64,000 bases of DNA from Sphingobacterium sp. ML3W (GTDB lineage: Bacteria > Bacteroidota > Bacteroidia > Sphingobacteriales > Sphingobacteriaceae). A program made the translations under genes and the position numbers. This document shows positions 43,552 through 53,037 of the stretch, piece after piece (position 1 is the first letter of the stretch; each line of letters opens with the position of its first letter). Under the pieces are notes generated by a model. The model searched no databases. It saw only the letters and a program-made list of their open reading frames with translations, and was not told the origin of the DNA. Location: the NCBI RefSeq assembly GCF_029542085.1, contig NZ_CP107036.1, positions 5,890,001 through 5,954,000 on the forward strand, given 5' to 3'.

Positions 43552-45036
43552 TTATTCTATACCTTGTTGATCTCGGTGTTGTTTGCGGATAACACTATGC
43601 TTTTTACCGTACACAAAGTAAATCAATAGACCTAGGGCTAACCAGATTGCCAGACGTTCCCAGCTTTCGATAGGTAGTGAGGCCATCATCAGTACACAGA
43701 CAATGATACCCATAACTGGAACAAAAGGCACTAAAGGTGTTTTGAATGGACGTTCTAGATTGGGATCGGTTTTGCGGAGGACCAATATACCTACACAAAC
43801 CAATGTAAAGGCAAATAAGGTACCGATACTCACCATGTGACCAAGGTCGGAGACAGGAACAAATCCAGCGAAGATACTTACGAATACCATAAAGATTGCA
43901 TTTGTTTTCCAAGGGGTCTGTCTTTTGGAAAGATCAGAAAATATTTTTGGAAGCAAGCCATCTTTACTCATGGAGTAGAATACCCGGCTTTGTCCAAGTA
44001 ACATGACAAGAATAACAGATGTATAACCTGCAATAATCGTAATAATTAATGCTGTATTCAGAAAATGATATCCTGTTTTCGCAAATGCTGTGGCTACTGG
44101 TTTGGCGTCGCCTTTAAACATGGTATAATTTTCAATACCTGTCATTACATAGGAGAACAATACATAAAGAAGGGTACAGATAATCAATGATCCGATGATA
44201 CCAATTGGCATTCCTTTTTTCGGATTTTTCGCCTCTTGGGCAGCCGTACTTACAGCATCAAAACCAATGAAAGCAAAGAATACAACACCCGCCGCACGCA
44301 ATACACCGCTGATTCCAAAATGACCGAAGTCATCGCTCTTTAGAAAAGCCCAAAAGCCTTGCTGTCCATTTTTGACCATTTCCTCACCAGCATTTACCGG
44401 GATAAAAGGATCGTGGTTTGCAGGGTTGATAAAGCTCCATCCCAATGCAATAAAAATCAATACAACGCCTACCTTTAAGATTACTAGGATATTGTTTACA
44501 CGCGATGATTCCTGTGTTCCACGCATTAATAGCAGAGAAAGCAAACATACAATAATGATGGCTGGTAAATTAACCATACCACCTTCCCAGGGGCCTTTTA
44601 GCAGCGCGTCGGGTAGATGGATGTGGAAAATCATCAGGAGCTGATTAAAGTATTGCGACCAACTGACGGCTACAGTAGCACCCGCTAGTGCGTACTCCAA
44701 TACAAGATCCCATCCGATGATCCAGGCAACGAATTCACCCATCGTTGCGTAAGAATAGGTGTAGGCGCTTCCAGCGACCGGAATCATGGATGCAAATTCG
44801 GCGTAACAGAGACCTGCAAAAGCACAACCAACGGCAGCGATAATAAAAGATAGGATAACAGCGGGACCAGCATTCTCTGCAGCAGCAATTCCGGTTAGGG
44901 AAAATAGTCCTGCTCCAATGATAGCTCCAACGCCTAGCGCAATTAATCCGCCACTTGTTAATGTTCGTTTCAGTGTATGTTCACCATTTTCATTTGCCTC
45001 AGCAATCAGTTTAGGAATCGATTTTTTAAATAGCAT
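43552..45036 (-). CDS. APC-family amino acid permease (cationic amino acid transporter type)
   Basis: This 494-residue inner-membrane transporter has 12-13 membrane segments. The N-terminus RTLTSGGLIALGVGAIIGAGLFSLTGIAAAENAGPAVILSF has the unwound first-helix motif GAIIGAG(L/I)F of the APC superfamily, and FFAFIGFDAVSTAAQEAKNPKKGMPIGI is the CAT-type motif. Substrates are probably basic or branched amino acids. It is monocistronic. Confidence 0.9.
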   Translation of the reverse strand: MLFKKSIPKLIAEANENGEHTLKRTLTSGGLIALGVGAIIGAGLFSLTGIAAAENAGPAVILSFIIAAVGCAFAGLCYAEFASMIPVAGSAYTYSYATMGEFVAWIIGWDLVLEYALAGATVAVSWSQYFNQLLMIFHIHLPDALLKGPWEGGMVNLPAIIIVCLLSLLLMRGTQESSRVNNILVILKVGVVLIFIALGWSFINPANHDPFIPVNAGEEMVKNGQQGFWAFLKSDDFGHFGISGVLRAAGVVFFAFIGFDAVSTAAQEAKNPKKGMPIGIIGSLIICTLLYVLFSYVMTGIENYTMFKGDAKPVATAFAKTGYHFLNTALIITIIAGYTSVILVMLLGQSRVFYSMSKDGLLPKIFSDLSKRQTPWKTNAIFMVFVSIFAGFVPVSDLGHMVSIGTLFAFTLVCVGILVLRKTDPNLERPFKTPLVPFVPVMGIIVCVLMMASLPIESWERLAIWLALGLLIYFVYGKKHSVIRKQHRDQQGIE

Positions 45037-45181
45037 AGGATTAATTCTTTTTCGATTATTTAGCTTTTTAATTGTTTAATTAATGTCAAATATAAATGAT
45101 ATCAACGACAAAAGGGAAGATTGCGCTTCCCTTTTGTAATAAAATTTTGTATAAAATCTAAATCAAACGATTGTAGCGCTA

Positions 45182-45829
45182 TTAGTAGGCAGCTGTAAAA
45201 CGTTTGTTTGTAAACTGTTTGTTCTCGATCTCGTCCACGATGGCGACGGCAAGATCTTCAACTGATAGTCTCGAGCGCCCTTCTTGATCAAATACTGGTG
45301 CATCCAACCCCGTGCGATAATTGCCCGTGCGTGTACCGCCAGCATGCGGATTCATCTCGATGGCAGGGCTGATCATGGTCCAGTTTAGTTGTTCTTCCTT
45401 GCGAATGGTATCAAGATAATCTGCGGCAGCCAAAGCTCCGGGTTTGATTTCCTGAGGGAAATCTGGTGAATCGACCAGACGATTGCCATCAATTAATAAG
45501 CTTCCAGCTCCACCAACAACAATAAATCGTTTAATGCCTGCATCCTTAACGGCTTGTTGAATTGCTAAAGCGCCCTTGGTAAAATCTTCGTAAAGGTTAG
45601 GGTTAGTCCAGCCCGCATTAAACGCGGAAATAACTACATCGGCGCCTGTTAAAGCATTTACCAACTGTTCATGATTGTTGATGTCAACTTGTACTTTCGT
45701 TATTTTGTCGTTTGATGGAATGCTATCTGTATGACGAGCAAGTGCTACGACTTGGTAGTTGCGGTCAACCAATTCTTTGACAAGATGTGTTCCTACGTAT
45801 CCTGTGGATCCAATTACTGCTACTTTCAT
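45182..45829 (-). CDS. NAD(P)H-binding protein, atypical SDR (YwnB-like)
   Basis: This 215-residue cytosolic Rossmann-fold protein has VAVIGSTGYVGTHLVKELVDRNYQVVALAR (GxxGxxG at the N-terminus) and lacks the classical YxxxK active site, like the NmrA/YwnB group. It starts eight bases after the Rrf2-type regulator gene. The same gene order (ywnA-ywnB) is known in Bacillus, which supports the pairing; function is likely redox-related. Confidence 0.85.
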   Translation of the reverse strand: MKVAVIGSTGYVGTHLVKELVDRNYQVVALARHTDSIPSNDKITKVQVDINNHEQLVNALTGADVVISAFNAGWTNPNLYEDFTKGALAIQQAVKDAGIKRFIVVGGAGSLLIDGNRLVDSPDFPQEIKPGALAAADYLDTIRKEEQLNWTMISPAIEMNPHAGGTRTGNYRTGLDAPVFDQEGRSRLSVEDLAVAIVDEIENKQFTNKRFTAAY

Positions 45830-45837
45830 GTGTGTTT

Positions 45838-46251
45838 TTAATTAAATGTTTTACTAAAATCTACCAGCGTCATTTTTCCCAAACGCGCTACAATATCAGT
45901 GTCGACTTCCTGATAAAGATCCTGCAATTTGGCATTGATGTTTTTACCTACAATACAAGCTGGATTGGGATTGTTGAATTTACCCAATAGCTCATTTTGT
46001 TTTGTACTTTGATAGATGTCTGCAAGGCTGATGCGCTCTTTTTCCTTGTTTATGCGAATCCCTCCGCCTTTGCCCTCTTTACTGACTAGTAAAGCTGCTG
46101 CTTTCAGCGAAGCGATCTCCTTGCGGACTACAACAGCATTTACCTGGATGCTTGACGCGATGTATTCGGAAGAGAGCCACTGTTCGGACTCCTCCAATTG
46201 TGCTAAGACCATAATATGTAAAGCTGTTGCAAATCTCAAGTTGTGTAACAT
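45838..46251 (-). CDS. Rrf2-family transcriptional regulator (YwnA-like)
   Basis: This 137-residue winged-helix protein has LRFATALHIMVLAQLEESEQWLSSEYIASSIQVNAVVVRKEIASLKAAALLVSKEGKGGGIRI. The single Cys of the NPNPACIVG stretch means it lacks the three-Cys Fe-S site of IscR/NsrR, so it is likely a thiol or small-molecule sensor. I chose ATG 46251 because Rrf2 proteins begin with this ML-x(2)-L/F-A-x-A-LH pattern. It is cotranscribed with the SDR gene. Confidence 0.85.
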   Translation of the reverse strand: MLHNLRFATALHIMVLAQLEESEQWLSSEYIASSIQVNAVVVRKEIASLKAAALLVSKEGKGGGIRINKEKERISLADIYQSTKQNELLGKFNNPNPACIVGKNINAKLQDLYQEVDTDIVARLGKMTLVDFSKTFN

Positions 46252-46370
46252 CCTGTTGCTGATTTTTTTAATTTTGATAACACAAAGGTAATGCAAAAGG
46301 TTTTAAACTGAAATAAAAAATATTACAGTTTAAAACCTTCTGACAATCACATGATAAAAAGTATCGTTTT

Positions 46371-47057
46371 TTATTTTTTCTCGTTAAATTTCTTGTAACT
46401 ATCCATGATATAGACCCGCAGTGTTTCTATGCTGCTGTTTTGGATAAACTGATATGAAGGTCTAAATCTTTCTTTAAATAATGCTAGTTCGGAAGCGTTC
46501 AGAGGCGTCAGCTCTTTGATGAGATTATCAGTAAACTTCCGGTCAACGGCTCTTTTTTCCATTTCCGCTACGAGAAGTTTGTAGTTTGAGCGTGCTTGTT
46601 TACCTTCCTTGCTAAATATGCGACTGGGAGAGATGCGGATCCCGCCGCGGTTTTTGCTAGCATCCGAATATTTTCCGGCTTCTTTTTCCCGTTGAATTTC
46701 AGCTGCAAGTCTACTGTCAGTCATCCGTTCGACGATAACCTGGCTCAATTCGATAGGGGTATTTATCCTGTTCAAATAGACTCTCCGTAGACTTGTATCA
46801 TAAATAAATACAGTATCTTGTTCATACCCGTTCGCTTTGATCAATAAGAGATCATTGATATCGGCATCGATGGCAAATGATCCATCCCTGTTGGTCTGAA
46901 CTTCTACTTTGCTCCTTAAATTCTGGATCTGCGCAGCTTCTATCTTTTCTCCGCTGACAAGCTCCATAATAATACCTTTGGTTTTTTCCTGTGCAAATAG
47001 TTGTCCGGAGACCAATGTAATCAATAAGCAGCTTAGAATCGTTTGTATTACTTTCAT
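46371..47057 (-). CDS. Secreted CarboxypepD_reg-like protein (paralogue of 2472-3251)
   Basis: This 228-residue protein has a signal peptide (to LFAQ), then a carboxypeptidase-regulatory-like domain (TKGIIMELVSGEKIEAAQIQNLRSKVEVQTNRDGSFAIDADINDLLLIKANGYE) and a C-terminal helical region ending in FRPSYQFIQNSSIETLRVYIMDSYKKF. It is the intact relative that shows the frameshift in the gene at 2472. It probably binds or scaffolds at the outer membrane; function is unknown. Confidence 0.7.
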   Translation of the reverse strand: MKVIQTILSCLLITLVSGQLFAQEKTKGIIMELVSGEKIEAAQIQNLRSKVEVQTNRDGSFAIDADINDLLLIKANGYEQDTVFIYDTSLRRVYLNRINTPIELSQVIVERMTDSRLAAEIQREKEAGKYSDASKNRGGIRISPSRIFSKEGKQARSNYKLLVAEMEKRAVDRKFTDNLIKELTPLNASELALFKERFRPSYQFIQNSSIETLRVYIMDSYKKFNEKK

Positions 47058-47210
47058 GGGGATATATATTATATACATAAATGAGCTTGTTACCTTCCGT
47101 TTTTATTCGTTTATCGCAATAAAACCATTATGAACAGTTTTTTGATCACAATGGTTTCATAACATAGCATTTCCTTATCAAAAATAACGAATAGATTTTG
47201 AATTATCGCG

Positions 47211-49154
47211 CTAATTTGCCTTCCATGTATTATTGTCCGGATTCTTGTCTGGCATCACATCATCGGGATCTAATTGGACAGACTGTAAAGCTTCGTTTGT
47301 TGCAATTTTAAATTGCCATACATTGTTTCTTTCCCAGATTTCCACGGGTAGTTTTTTTCTTATTTTTTTACCCGATACGGTGGTTGCCTCAACAATAATA
47401 GGCATTGGCAATTTTTCCAGATTCTCCACAGTAACCAGTGCGCCAAGCATAGGCTGATTGTTGACATAGGAAACAGCCTTGATCGCTTGATCCATTTGCC
47501 AGTTGTTGACAAACCATCCCCGCCAAAACCAATTGAGGTTTTCACCGGTTCCGTTTTCGATCGCTTTAAAGAAATCTTCTGGTGTCGGGTGTTTAAAAGC
47601 CCACTCCTGGATGTATTTTTTAAAGGCGTAATCGAAGCGCTCTTTGCCAATAATCTCATTGCGCAATAATTTTAGTCCATAGGCTGGTTTGTAATACACA
47701 AGAGCACCGATATTACGCTCTTTCATATTTTGCGGTGTACTCATAATTGGCTCGAGATTCTGTGATGTGAAAATATACGAGCGGCTAGCCTGAGGACGAT
47801 GATATTCACCTTTATTAAATTCTTGTGTCGCTAACTCATTGATAAAAGTATTGAACCCTTCATCCATCCAGCCATGTTCACGTTCGTTGGACGCGACAAT
47901 CATTGGGAACCAGTTGTGGCCAAACTCGTGATTGGTCACCCCCCAGAGTGAGCCTGCCTTGGCTTGATTGCCACAGAATGAAAGGGCTGGATATTCCATA
48001 CCGCCTACGTTGGATGCAACATTTACGGCTACAGGATAGGGGTATTCAAACCAGTTTTTGGAATAAATTTCGATGGCAGCTTTGGTGTATTCTGTTGAAC
48101 GCTCCCAAGCATTGTTGCTATTACTTTCTACAGGATAAGCCGACAGCGCAAGGGCTTTTTTGCCACTTGGTAGATTGATCTTGGCGCCGTCTAATATAAA
48201 GGCAGTAGAGGATGCCCATGCAATATCCTGTGCATTGTTGAGCTGATATTTCCAGGTCAACGCTTTTTTGCTTGGTCTGGAACTTTTTGCGGTCACTTCT
48301 TCCGCTGAGCGAATCAATACCGTTTCATCACTGCGCAACGCCAGTTGATATCTTTTGAATTGGTCTGCTGTAAATACCTCCTGTGGATTTAAGAGCTCAC
48401 CTCCTAGAACAACGATATGATTAGCAGGTGCTGTGATTTCTACCTGATAATTGCCAAATTCGCGATAGAATTCTCCGGGTCCTGTATAAGGCAATGTATT
48501 CCATCCTCTAATGTCATCATATACACAAAGTCGGGGAAACCATTGCGCAATAGCATAGATTTTTCCATTTTTGGTGTCAAGGATACCCGTACGGTCAGCA
48601 CCATATTGTGGCACGGTATATTGGTAAGTAATCTTGAATGTAATTTTTCCACCCTTACTTTTCAGCGCGGCCGGTAGTCGCAGCTGCATACGTGTATCAT
48701 CAATAATATGCTCTATGGTTTTTCCGTTGACATCGGTGACAGACTGGATCTGGTAACCGCCATCAAATTTGGAGTTTCCATCGCCATATCGGCTATTGGT
48801 CAATGGGGAAATCAACTGGCCACGGCCATGTTGTGAAAACATGTTTTGGTCTAATTGAAGCCAAAGGTAATCCATATTGTCAGGACTATTGTTACTATAG
48901 GTAATCTCCACTGCACCAGTTACCTGATCATTTTGGTCGTTTAGTGATGCCTGTATCTTGTAGTCCGCAGCATTTTGCCAATATCCGGGCCCGGGCTTAC
49001 CGGCCGCAGAACGATAATCATTTCCATTGTTATTGAAAAACAAGGGTGCAAAAGCTTCAGTATAACTATAGTTGGATGTTTTTTCCTGGGAAAAGGACGG
49101 CAAAGCATAGCTTAAGGCAACAAGGCTCAAAGAAGCCAATGCAAGTCTTTTCAT
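47211..49154 (-). CDS. M1 family metallopeptidase
   Basis: This 647-residue exported aminopeptidase-like enzyme has a signal peptide ALPSFSQ. The exopeptidase motif appears as VGGMEYPAL and the zinc site as TNHEFGHNWFPMIV (HExxH) with the third ligand in WMDEGFNTFINE. The C-terminal part (about 200 residues) is beta-rich with a QLDPDD tail. ATG 49154 is the start with the best signal peptide. The fold is M1, and its substrates are unknown. Confidence 0.9.
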   Translation of the reverse strand: MKRLALASLSLVALSYALPSFSQEKTSNYSYTEAFAPLFFNNNGNDYRSAAGKPGPGYWQNAADYKIQASLNDQNDQVTGAVEITYSNNSPDNMDYLWLQLDQNMFSQHGRGQLISPLTNSRYGDGNSKFDGGYQIQSVTDVNGKTIEHIIDDTRMQLRLPAALKSKGGKITFKITYQYTVPQYGADRTGILDTKNGKIYAIAQWFPRLCVYDDIRGWNTLPYTGPGEFYREFGNYQVEITAPANHIVVLGGELLNPQEVFTADQFKRYQLALRSDETVLIRSAEEVTAKSSRPSKKALTWKYQLNNAQDIAWASSTAFILDGAKINLPSGKKALALSAYPVESNSNNAWERSTEYTKAAIEIYSKNWFEYPYPVAVNVASNVGGMEYPALSFCGNQAKAGSLWGVTNHEFGHNWFPMIVASNEREHGWMDEGFNTFINELATQEFNKGEYHRPQASRSYIFTSQNLEPIMSTPQNMKERNIGALVYYKPAYGLKLLRNEIIGKERFDYAFKKYIQEWAFKHPTPEDFFKAIENGTGENLNWFWRGWFVNNWQMDQAIKAVSYVNNQPMLGALVTVENLEKLPMPIIVEATTVSGKKIRKKLPVEIWERNNVWQFKIATNEALQSVQLDPDDVMPDKNPDNNTWKAN

Positions 49155-49220
49155 CATATCTGTTCGTATTAAATTATGTTTATTGGTCACAATATACAAT
49201 GAAAAGTACATAAGGCAAAA

Positions 49221-49243
49221 AAAAGCTCCTTTTTAGGGAGCTT
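49221..49243 (-). terminator. Terminator after the ArsC-like gene
   Basis: The stem AAGCTCCT/AGGGAGCTT is followed on the minus strand by a run of eight T. It sits between the ArsC-like gene and the M1 gene. Confidence 0.75.
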
Positions 49244-49250
49244 GTAACAA

Positions 49251-49598
49251 TTATTTTAAGTTGCTGTTGTAATCGTCTTCACTGAATCCGAGTAAAATAC
49301 CCTTACCATGTTCGATCACAGGACGTTTGATCATACTGGTATTTGCTTTTAATACATTATTGGCACTGTTTGCGTCAATGACCCCTGCTTGTTCTTCTGC
49401 GGTCAGTTTTTTCCAGGTAGTACCCTTTTTGTTGACCAGTGATTGCCAGTCAACCTTTTTCTCCCATTCTTGTAGTTTTTCATCACTGACACCTTCTTTT
49501 TTGAAGTCATGAAATTGATAGGCAATCTGATTGTCTTCTAACCATGTCAAGGCTTTTTTTACTGTGTTACAATTTTTGATACCGTATACCTGTAGCAT
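49251..49598 (-). CDS. ArsC/Spx-fold protein (YffB-like)
   Basis: This 115-residue thioredoxin-fold protein has a single N-terminal Cys in YGIKNCNTVKKALTWLE, followed by the ArsC-family elements FKKEGVSDEKLQEW and KRPVIEHGKGILLGFS. The layout matches the YffB subgroup, small ArsC-like proteins of uncertain redox function, rather than true arsenate reductase. The start at 49598 is the ATG directly before MLQVYGIKN. Confidence 0.85.
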   Translation of the reverse strand: MLQVYGIKNCNTVKKALTWLEDNQIAYQFHDFKKEGVSDEKLQEWEKKVDWQSLVNKKGTTWKKLTAEEQAGVIDANSANNVLKANTSMIKRPVIEHGKGILLGFSEDDYNSNLK

Positions 49599-49929
49599 AA
49601 TGATTACAATATTAGTGAGCTCAAATTTAAATAATCCATGATGCATTTCACGCCTTATCAGACCAGTTTTTTTGTTGAATAGTTAGACAGTTTAGGGCGT
49701 TTGTGAGCGTTTGCATGTCAATCTATCTGATTTGGCTTGAATTTGCCTTGCTGGATAAACTACATATTGGATGACGAAAGCTGTCTGCTTTATTACCGTA
49801 CAAGGATTATGGTAACAAATAATTGATAGTGTATTTAGTACACTTTAAAAATTAGGAAGTGATAATTATTTTTAATAATTTAGTAGCTTCAAGAGTTAAT
49901 AAAGATTAAAATAAATCAATAACAGTAAT
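49599..49929. other. Intergenic region upstream of the aldolase gene
   Basis: The 331 bases between divergent genes contain a palindrome (49828-49844) about 85 bases before the aldolase start and are otherwise AT-rich. No other gene is visible. Confidence 0.45.
49828..49844. promoter_or_regulatory. Palindrome upstream of the aldolase gene
   Basis: The perfect inverted repeat AGTGTA-TTTAG-TACACT could be a repressor or activator site. No partner regulator is suggested by neighbours. Confidence 0.3.
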
Positions 49930-51009
49930 ATGAGCCTAAAAGATTTTAAAGGTGTATTGACGGGAGATCAAGTACAAGAGTTGTTTGAAGTTGCAAAGAA
50001 ACACAAATTTGCTTTGCCTGCGGTAAACATTATCGGAACAAATTCTATCAATGCGGTAATGGAAACTGCTAAAGCAGTAAACTCTCCTGTAATTATTCAA
50101 TTGTCAAATGGTGGTGCACAATTCTATGCGGGTAAAACATTAAATAATGACAACTTGCAAGCTTGTGTATTGGGTGCGGTATCTGCAGCACAACACGTGC
50201 ATTTATTGGCAGAGCACTACGGTGTTGCGGTAATTTTGCACACCGATCACGCTGCTAAAAAACTTTTACCTTGGATCGACGGTTTGTTGGACGCTGGTGA
50301 GAAATTCTTTGCACAACACGGTAAACCATTGTTCTCTTCACATATGTTGGATCTATCTGAAGAACCAATCGAAGAGAATATCGAAATTTCTGCAAAATAC
50401 TTAGCACGTATGAAACCACTAGGTATGACTGTAGAGATCGAATTAGGTGTTACAGGGGGAGAAGAAGATGGTGTTGACAACTCAGATGTGGACAGCTCTA
50501 AATTATACACACAACCAGAAGAGGTTGCTTACGCATACGAAGAATTGTCTAAAGTATCTGACAAATTTACAGTTGCTGCAGCATTCGGTAACGTACATGG
50601 TGTCTACAAACCAGGTAATGTAAAATTACAACCGGTGATCTTACACAATTCTCAAGAATATATCCGCGAAAAATACAAGCTTGCTGCTGAAAAACCAGTG
50701 AACTTTGTATTCCACGGTGGATCTGGTTCTTCTCCAGAGGAAATTGCTGAGGCAATCTCTTATGGTGCGATCAAAATGAACATCGATACAGATATGCAAT
50801 GGGCATTTTGGGATGGTGTAAGAGGTTACGAAGCTAAAAACCACGATTATTTGCAAGGACAGATCGGAAACCCTGAAGGTGCAGATTCTCCAAACAAGAA
50901 ATATTACGATCCACGTGTATGGTTGCGTAAAGGTGAAGAAACATTTGTTGCTCGCTTGAAAGAAGCATTTGCTGATTTGAATGCAGTAGACGTAAACAGC
51001 AAATTGTAA
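49930..51009 (+). CDS. fbaA: Class II fructose-bisphosphate aldolase
   Basis: This 359-residue zinc-dependent glycolytic enzyme interconverts FBP with DHAP and G3P. Zinc and active-site motifs are ILHTDHAAKKLLP, ELGVTGGEEDG, GNVHGVYKPG and FHGGSGSSPEEI. The codons are dominated by a few preferred types (GGT, GCT, AAA), as in highly expressed genes. It is monocistronic with a clear terminator. Confidence 0.95.
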   Translation: MSLKDFKGVLTGDQVQELFEVAKKHKFALPAVNIIGTNSINAVMETAKAVNSPVIIQLSNGGAQFYAGKTLNNDNLQACVLGAVSAAQHVHLLAEHYGVAVILHTDHAAKKLLPWIDGLLDAGEKFFAQHGKPLFSSHMLDLSEEPIEENIEISAKYLARMKPLGMTVEIELGVTGGEEDGVDNSDVDSSKLYTQPEEVAYAYEELSKVSDKFTVAAAFGNVHGVYKPGNVKLQPVILHNSQEYIREKYKLAAEKPVNFVFHGGSGSSPEEIAEAISYGAIKMNIDTDMQWAFWDGVRGYEAKNHDYLQGQIGNPEGADSPNKKYYDPRVWLRKGEETFVARLKEAFADLNAVDVNSKL

Positions 51010-51035
51010 GCTGAAAAAAATATATGATAAATATG

Positions 51036-51067
51036 AGGTGTCCTGGATTATAGGACACCTTTTTTTG
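51036..51067 (+). terminator. Terminator after fbaA
   Basis: The stem AGGTGTCCT/AGGACACCT with loop GGATTAT is followed by seven T. Confidence 0.9.
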
Positions 51068-51229
51068 TCAAAATAGGTTAAAAAAGGGGCTTAATAGTCA
51101 TGATTGGCGTGTTTTTTGACATTAAGAAATTCGAATAAGTCAGGATGAATATGCAATCCCTGTGGACAATATAAGTCGCGATACGGCAGAGAAGTATATC
51201 AAAAAGGTGAAAATATAGATAAAACAGCT

Positions 51230-51904
51230 ATGAAATTTTTAGGCATCAGTGCATTTCTTTTATTAATGACCCAAGTCGGTTTCGGACAGGCGAAACAAAA
51301 TGTAGGCGATTTTAGTTCAGTTGTTGCTACAGATAAAATACAGGTAGAACTGATCAAATCCAATGAATCTCTGGTGACCTTTGAAGGGCAGAACCACGAG
51401 AATGTAAAGGTAGTCAATACAAATGGTGCCTTGGTCCTAAAAATGAATACCTTGAATATGTTGCAAGGGGGCAATATCTCTGTAAAAGTGTATTATAAAA
51501 GCTTGAAAAATATTGAGGCTAAAAAAGGAGCTAAGGTATTTGCCACATCAAATAATGTCGTGTCATCTGAGCAGCTAAAACTCTATGCATCAGAGGGTGG
51601 GTTGTTGGACCTTTATGCTGATGTAAAAAATGCTGAAGTGAAAGTGACCTCAGGAGCAACGATAGCACTCTATGGTAAAGCAGATAGACAGGAAATTATT
51701 TCTAATTTTGGGGGTAAATATGAAGGGAAAGATTTTAAAACTAAAACCACTATAGTAACAGTGAACGGCGGCGGAAAAGCTGAAGTCAATGTGGTCGATT
51801 CTATCGAAACAAAAACGCGTGGTGGTGGTACAATAGATGTATATGGCAAGCCAGAACAGCGTGTAGAAAAGAAAATGGCGGGTGGAACAGTCAACTTCAA
51901 ATAA
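51230..51904 (+). CDS. DUF2807 (head-GIN domain) secreted protein
   Basis: This 224-residue protein has a signal peptide (GFGQ) and a right-handed beta-helix-like DUF2807 fold: VGDFSSVVATDKIQVELIKSNESLVTFEG is the usual start, then repeating strands with Ala/Gly turns and a GGGTIDVYGKPEQRVEK end. DUF2807 proteins are common in Bacteroidota and thought to be cell-surface adhesin-like. The function here is unknown. Confidence 0.85.
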   Translation: MKFLGISAFLLLMTQVGFGQAKQNVGDFSSVVATDKIQVELIKSNESLVTFEGQNHENVKVVNTNGALVLKMNTLNMLQGGNISVKVYYKSLKNIEAKKGAKVFATSNNVVSSEQLKLYASEGGLLDLYADVKNAEVKVTSGATIALYGKADRQEIISNFGGKYEGKDFKTKTTIVTVNGGGKAEVNVVDSIETKTRGGGTIDVYGKPEQRVEKKMAGGTVNFK

Positions 51905-51916
51905 GAAACTGTCTTG

Positions 51917-51964
51917 ATTTTGTCAATTTTGATCGTGCGTATTTTTGATCAAAATTGACAAAAT
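51917..51964 (+). terminator. Perfect 18-base inverted repeat after the DUF2807 gene
   Basis: The arms ATTTTGTCAATTTTGATC and GATCAAAATTGACAAAAT enclose a 12-base loop. They directly follow the stop codon. It is a likely 3'-end structure, AT-rich and long. Confidence 0.6.
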
Positions 51965-52137
51965 TTAAAGAAAGTTTAAGTTAAAAGATCAAATAAAAGG
52001 TTTTAGACTAAGATTTTCCTAACTATGTGTTTAACCTTTTTGTTGAAAAGGTCAAATATTTTGTTTTTCTAGTCTTGAACCTTCTTCATTTGTGCTTAAA
52101 ATACGTATTTTTGTGAGGGAATAATAAAAATAGTATT

Positions 52138-52806
52138 ATGGCAAAGCGTAATTATGTTTCAAATTCTACGGAATCTACGCGCATGTTCAAAAATGACTTT
52201 TTGGAGTCTTTGACGAAAGTGCACTGGAGTGTACCTTTGATTTTCTATGTACCCGTAGTTGTTTTCTTTTCGTATAAAGCTCTGGTTTGGGGAGAGATTT
52301 CCCTAATGACATATCTTGGGTACTTTGTTTTTGGTTTGGCATTTTGGACAGCATTTGAATATGCACTCCACCGCTGGGTATTCCACTTTCATCCGACCTC
52401 AGAGTGGGGGAAACGGATCGCTTTCATTTTTCACGGTGTACATCATGACTATCCCAGAGACCGGATGCGCTTGGTAATGCCTTTATCGGCAAGTATCCCT
52501 TTGGCAGCGCTGGTATATTTTGGATTTACATTGTTCTTTTCAAATGAGTTTATCCTGGCTTGCTTTTTCTCCGGATTTATGATTGGATACCTGATCTATG
52601 ATGAATGTCACTATGCCATGCACCATGCTAACTTTAAGAGTGGAATTTTCAAACGCATTAAACAGCATCATATGTTACATCACTATTCGGATCCTGAAAA
52701 AGGATTTGGTGTGAGCTCGTCATTATGGGATGAAATATTACGTTCAGGTTTCGAAGAAAAAGAGCCCAAAAAAGAAACATCGACACTAAAAGAAGAAAAA
52801 GCATAA
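52138..52806 (+). CDS. Fatty acid 2-hydroxylase-like sterol desaturase family protein
   Basis: This 222-residue membrane di-iron enzyme has four His clusters, HRWVFHFHP, HGVHHDYP, HYAMHHANF and HHMLHHY, in the pattern of Scs7/FA2H, which 2-hydroxylates sphingolipid N-acyl chains. Two hydrophobic pairs surround them. Unlike Scs7 there is no cytochrome b5 domain, as is usual in bacteria. Sphingobacteriaceae contain 2-hydroxy sphingolipids, so the role is well supported but inferred. Confidence 0.85.
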   Translation: MAKRNYVSNSTESTRMFKNDFLESLTKVHWSVPLIFYVPVVVFFSYKALVWGEISLMTYLGYFVFGLAFWTAFEYALHRWVFHFHPTSEWGKRIAFIFHGVHHDYPRDRMRLVMPLSASIPLAALVYFGFTLFFSNEFILACFFSGFMIGYLIYDECHYAMHHANFKSGIFKRIKQHHMLHHYSDPEKGFGVSSSLWDEILRSGFEEKEPKKETSTLKEEKA

Positions 52807-52824
52807 CGCTTTTCTATTGATTAT

Positions 52825-52860
52825 AAAAAAGCCTTTGGAATAATTCCAGAGGCTTTTTTT
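52825..52860 (+). terminator. Terminator after the fatty acid hydroxylase gene
   Basis: The stem AAAAAGCCTTTGGAA/TTCCAGAGGCTTTTT has a three-base loop and a T-run. Confidence 0.85.
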
Positions 52861-52984
52861 GTGGGCAATATTTATTGGTGGGCGAATTTGAATTTTTAAA
52901 ATGCCAACTAAAAGAGAACGCTTTTTGATCGTGTTTAATCCCTCCTCTAAATTGTTTTTGTAATGTTATTTATTGTTAATAATT

Positions 52985-53014
52985 TTGTTAGATAAAACTA
53001 ACTTATTATTTTTA
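52985..53014 (+). promoter_or_regulatory. Promoter with embedded DtxR-type operator, 58-aa/149-aa operon
   Basis: TTG (52985-52987), exactly 19 bases, then TATTTTTA (53007-53014; seven of eight positions of TAnnTTTG). The spacer carries GTTAG-ATAAAA-CTAAC (52987-53002), the inverted repeat shared with feoA, the TonB receptor gene and the regulator gene. Confidence 0.6.
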
Positions 53015-53037
53015 TTTGTAAAATAACAAAAACAATA

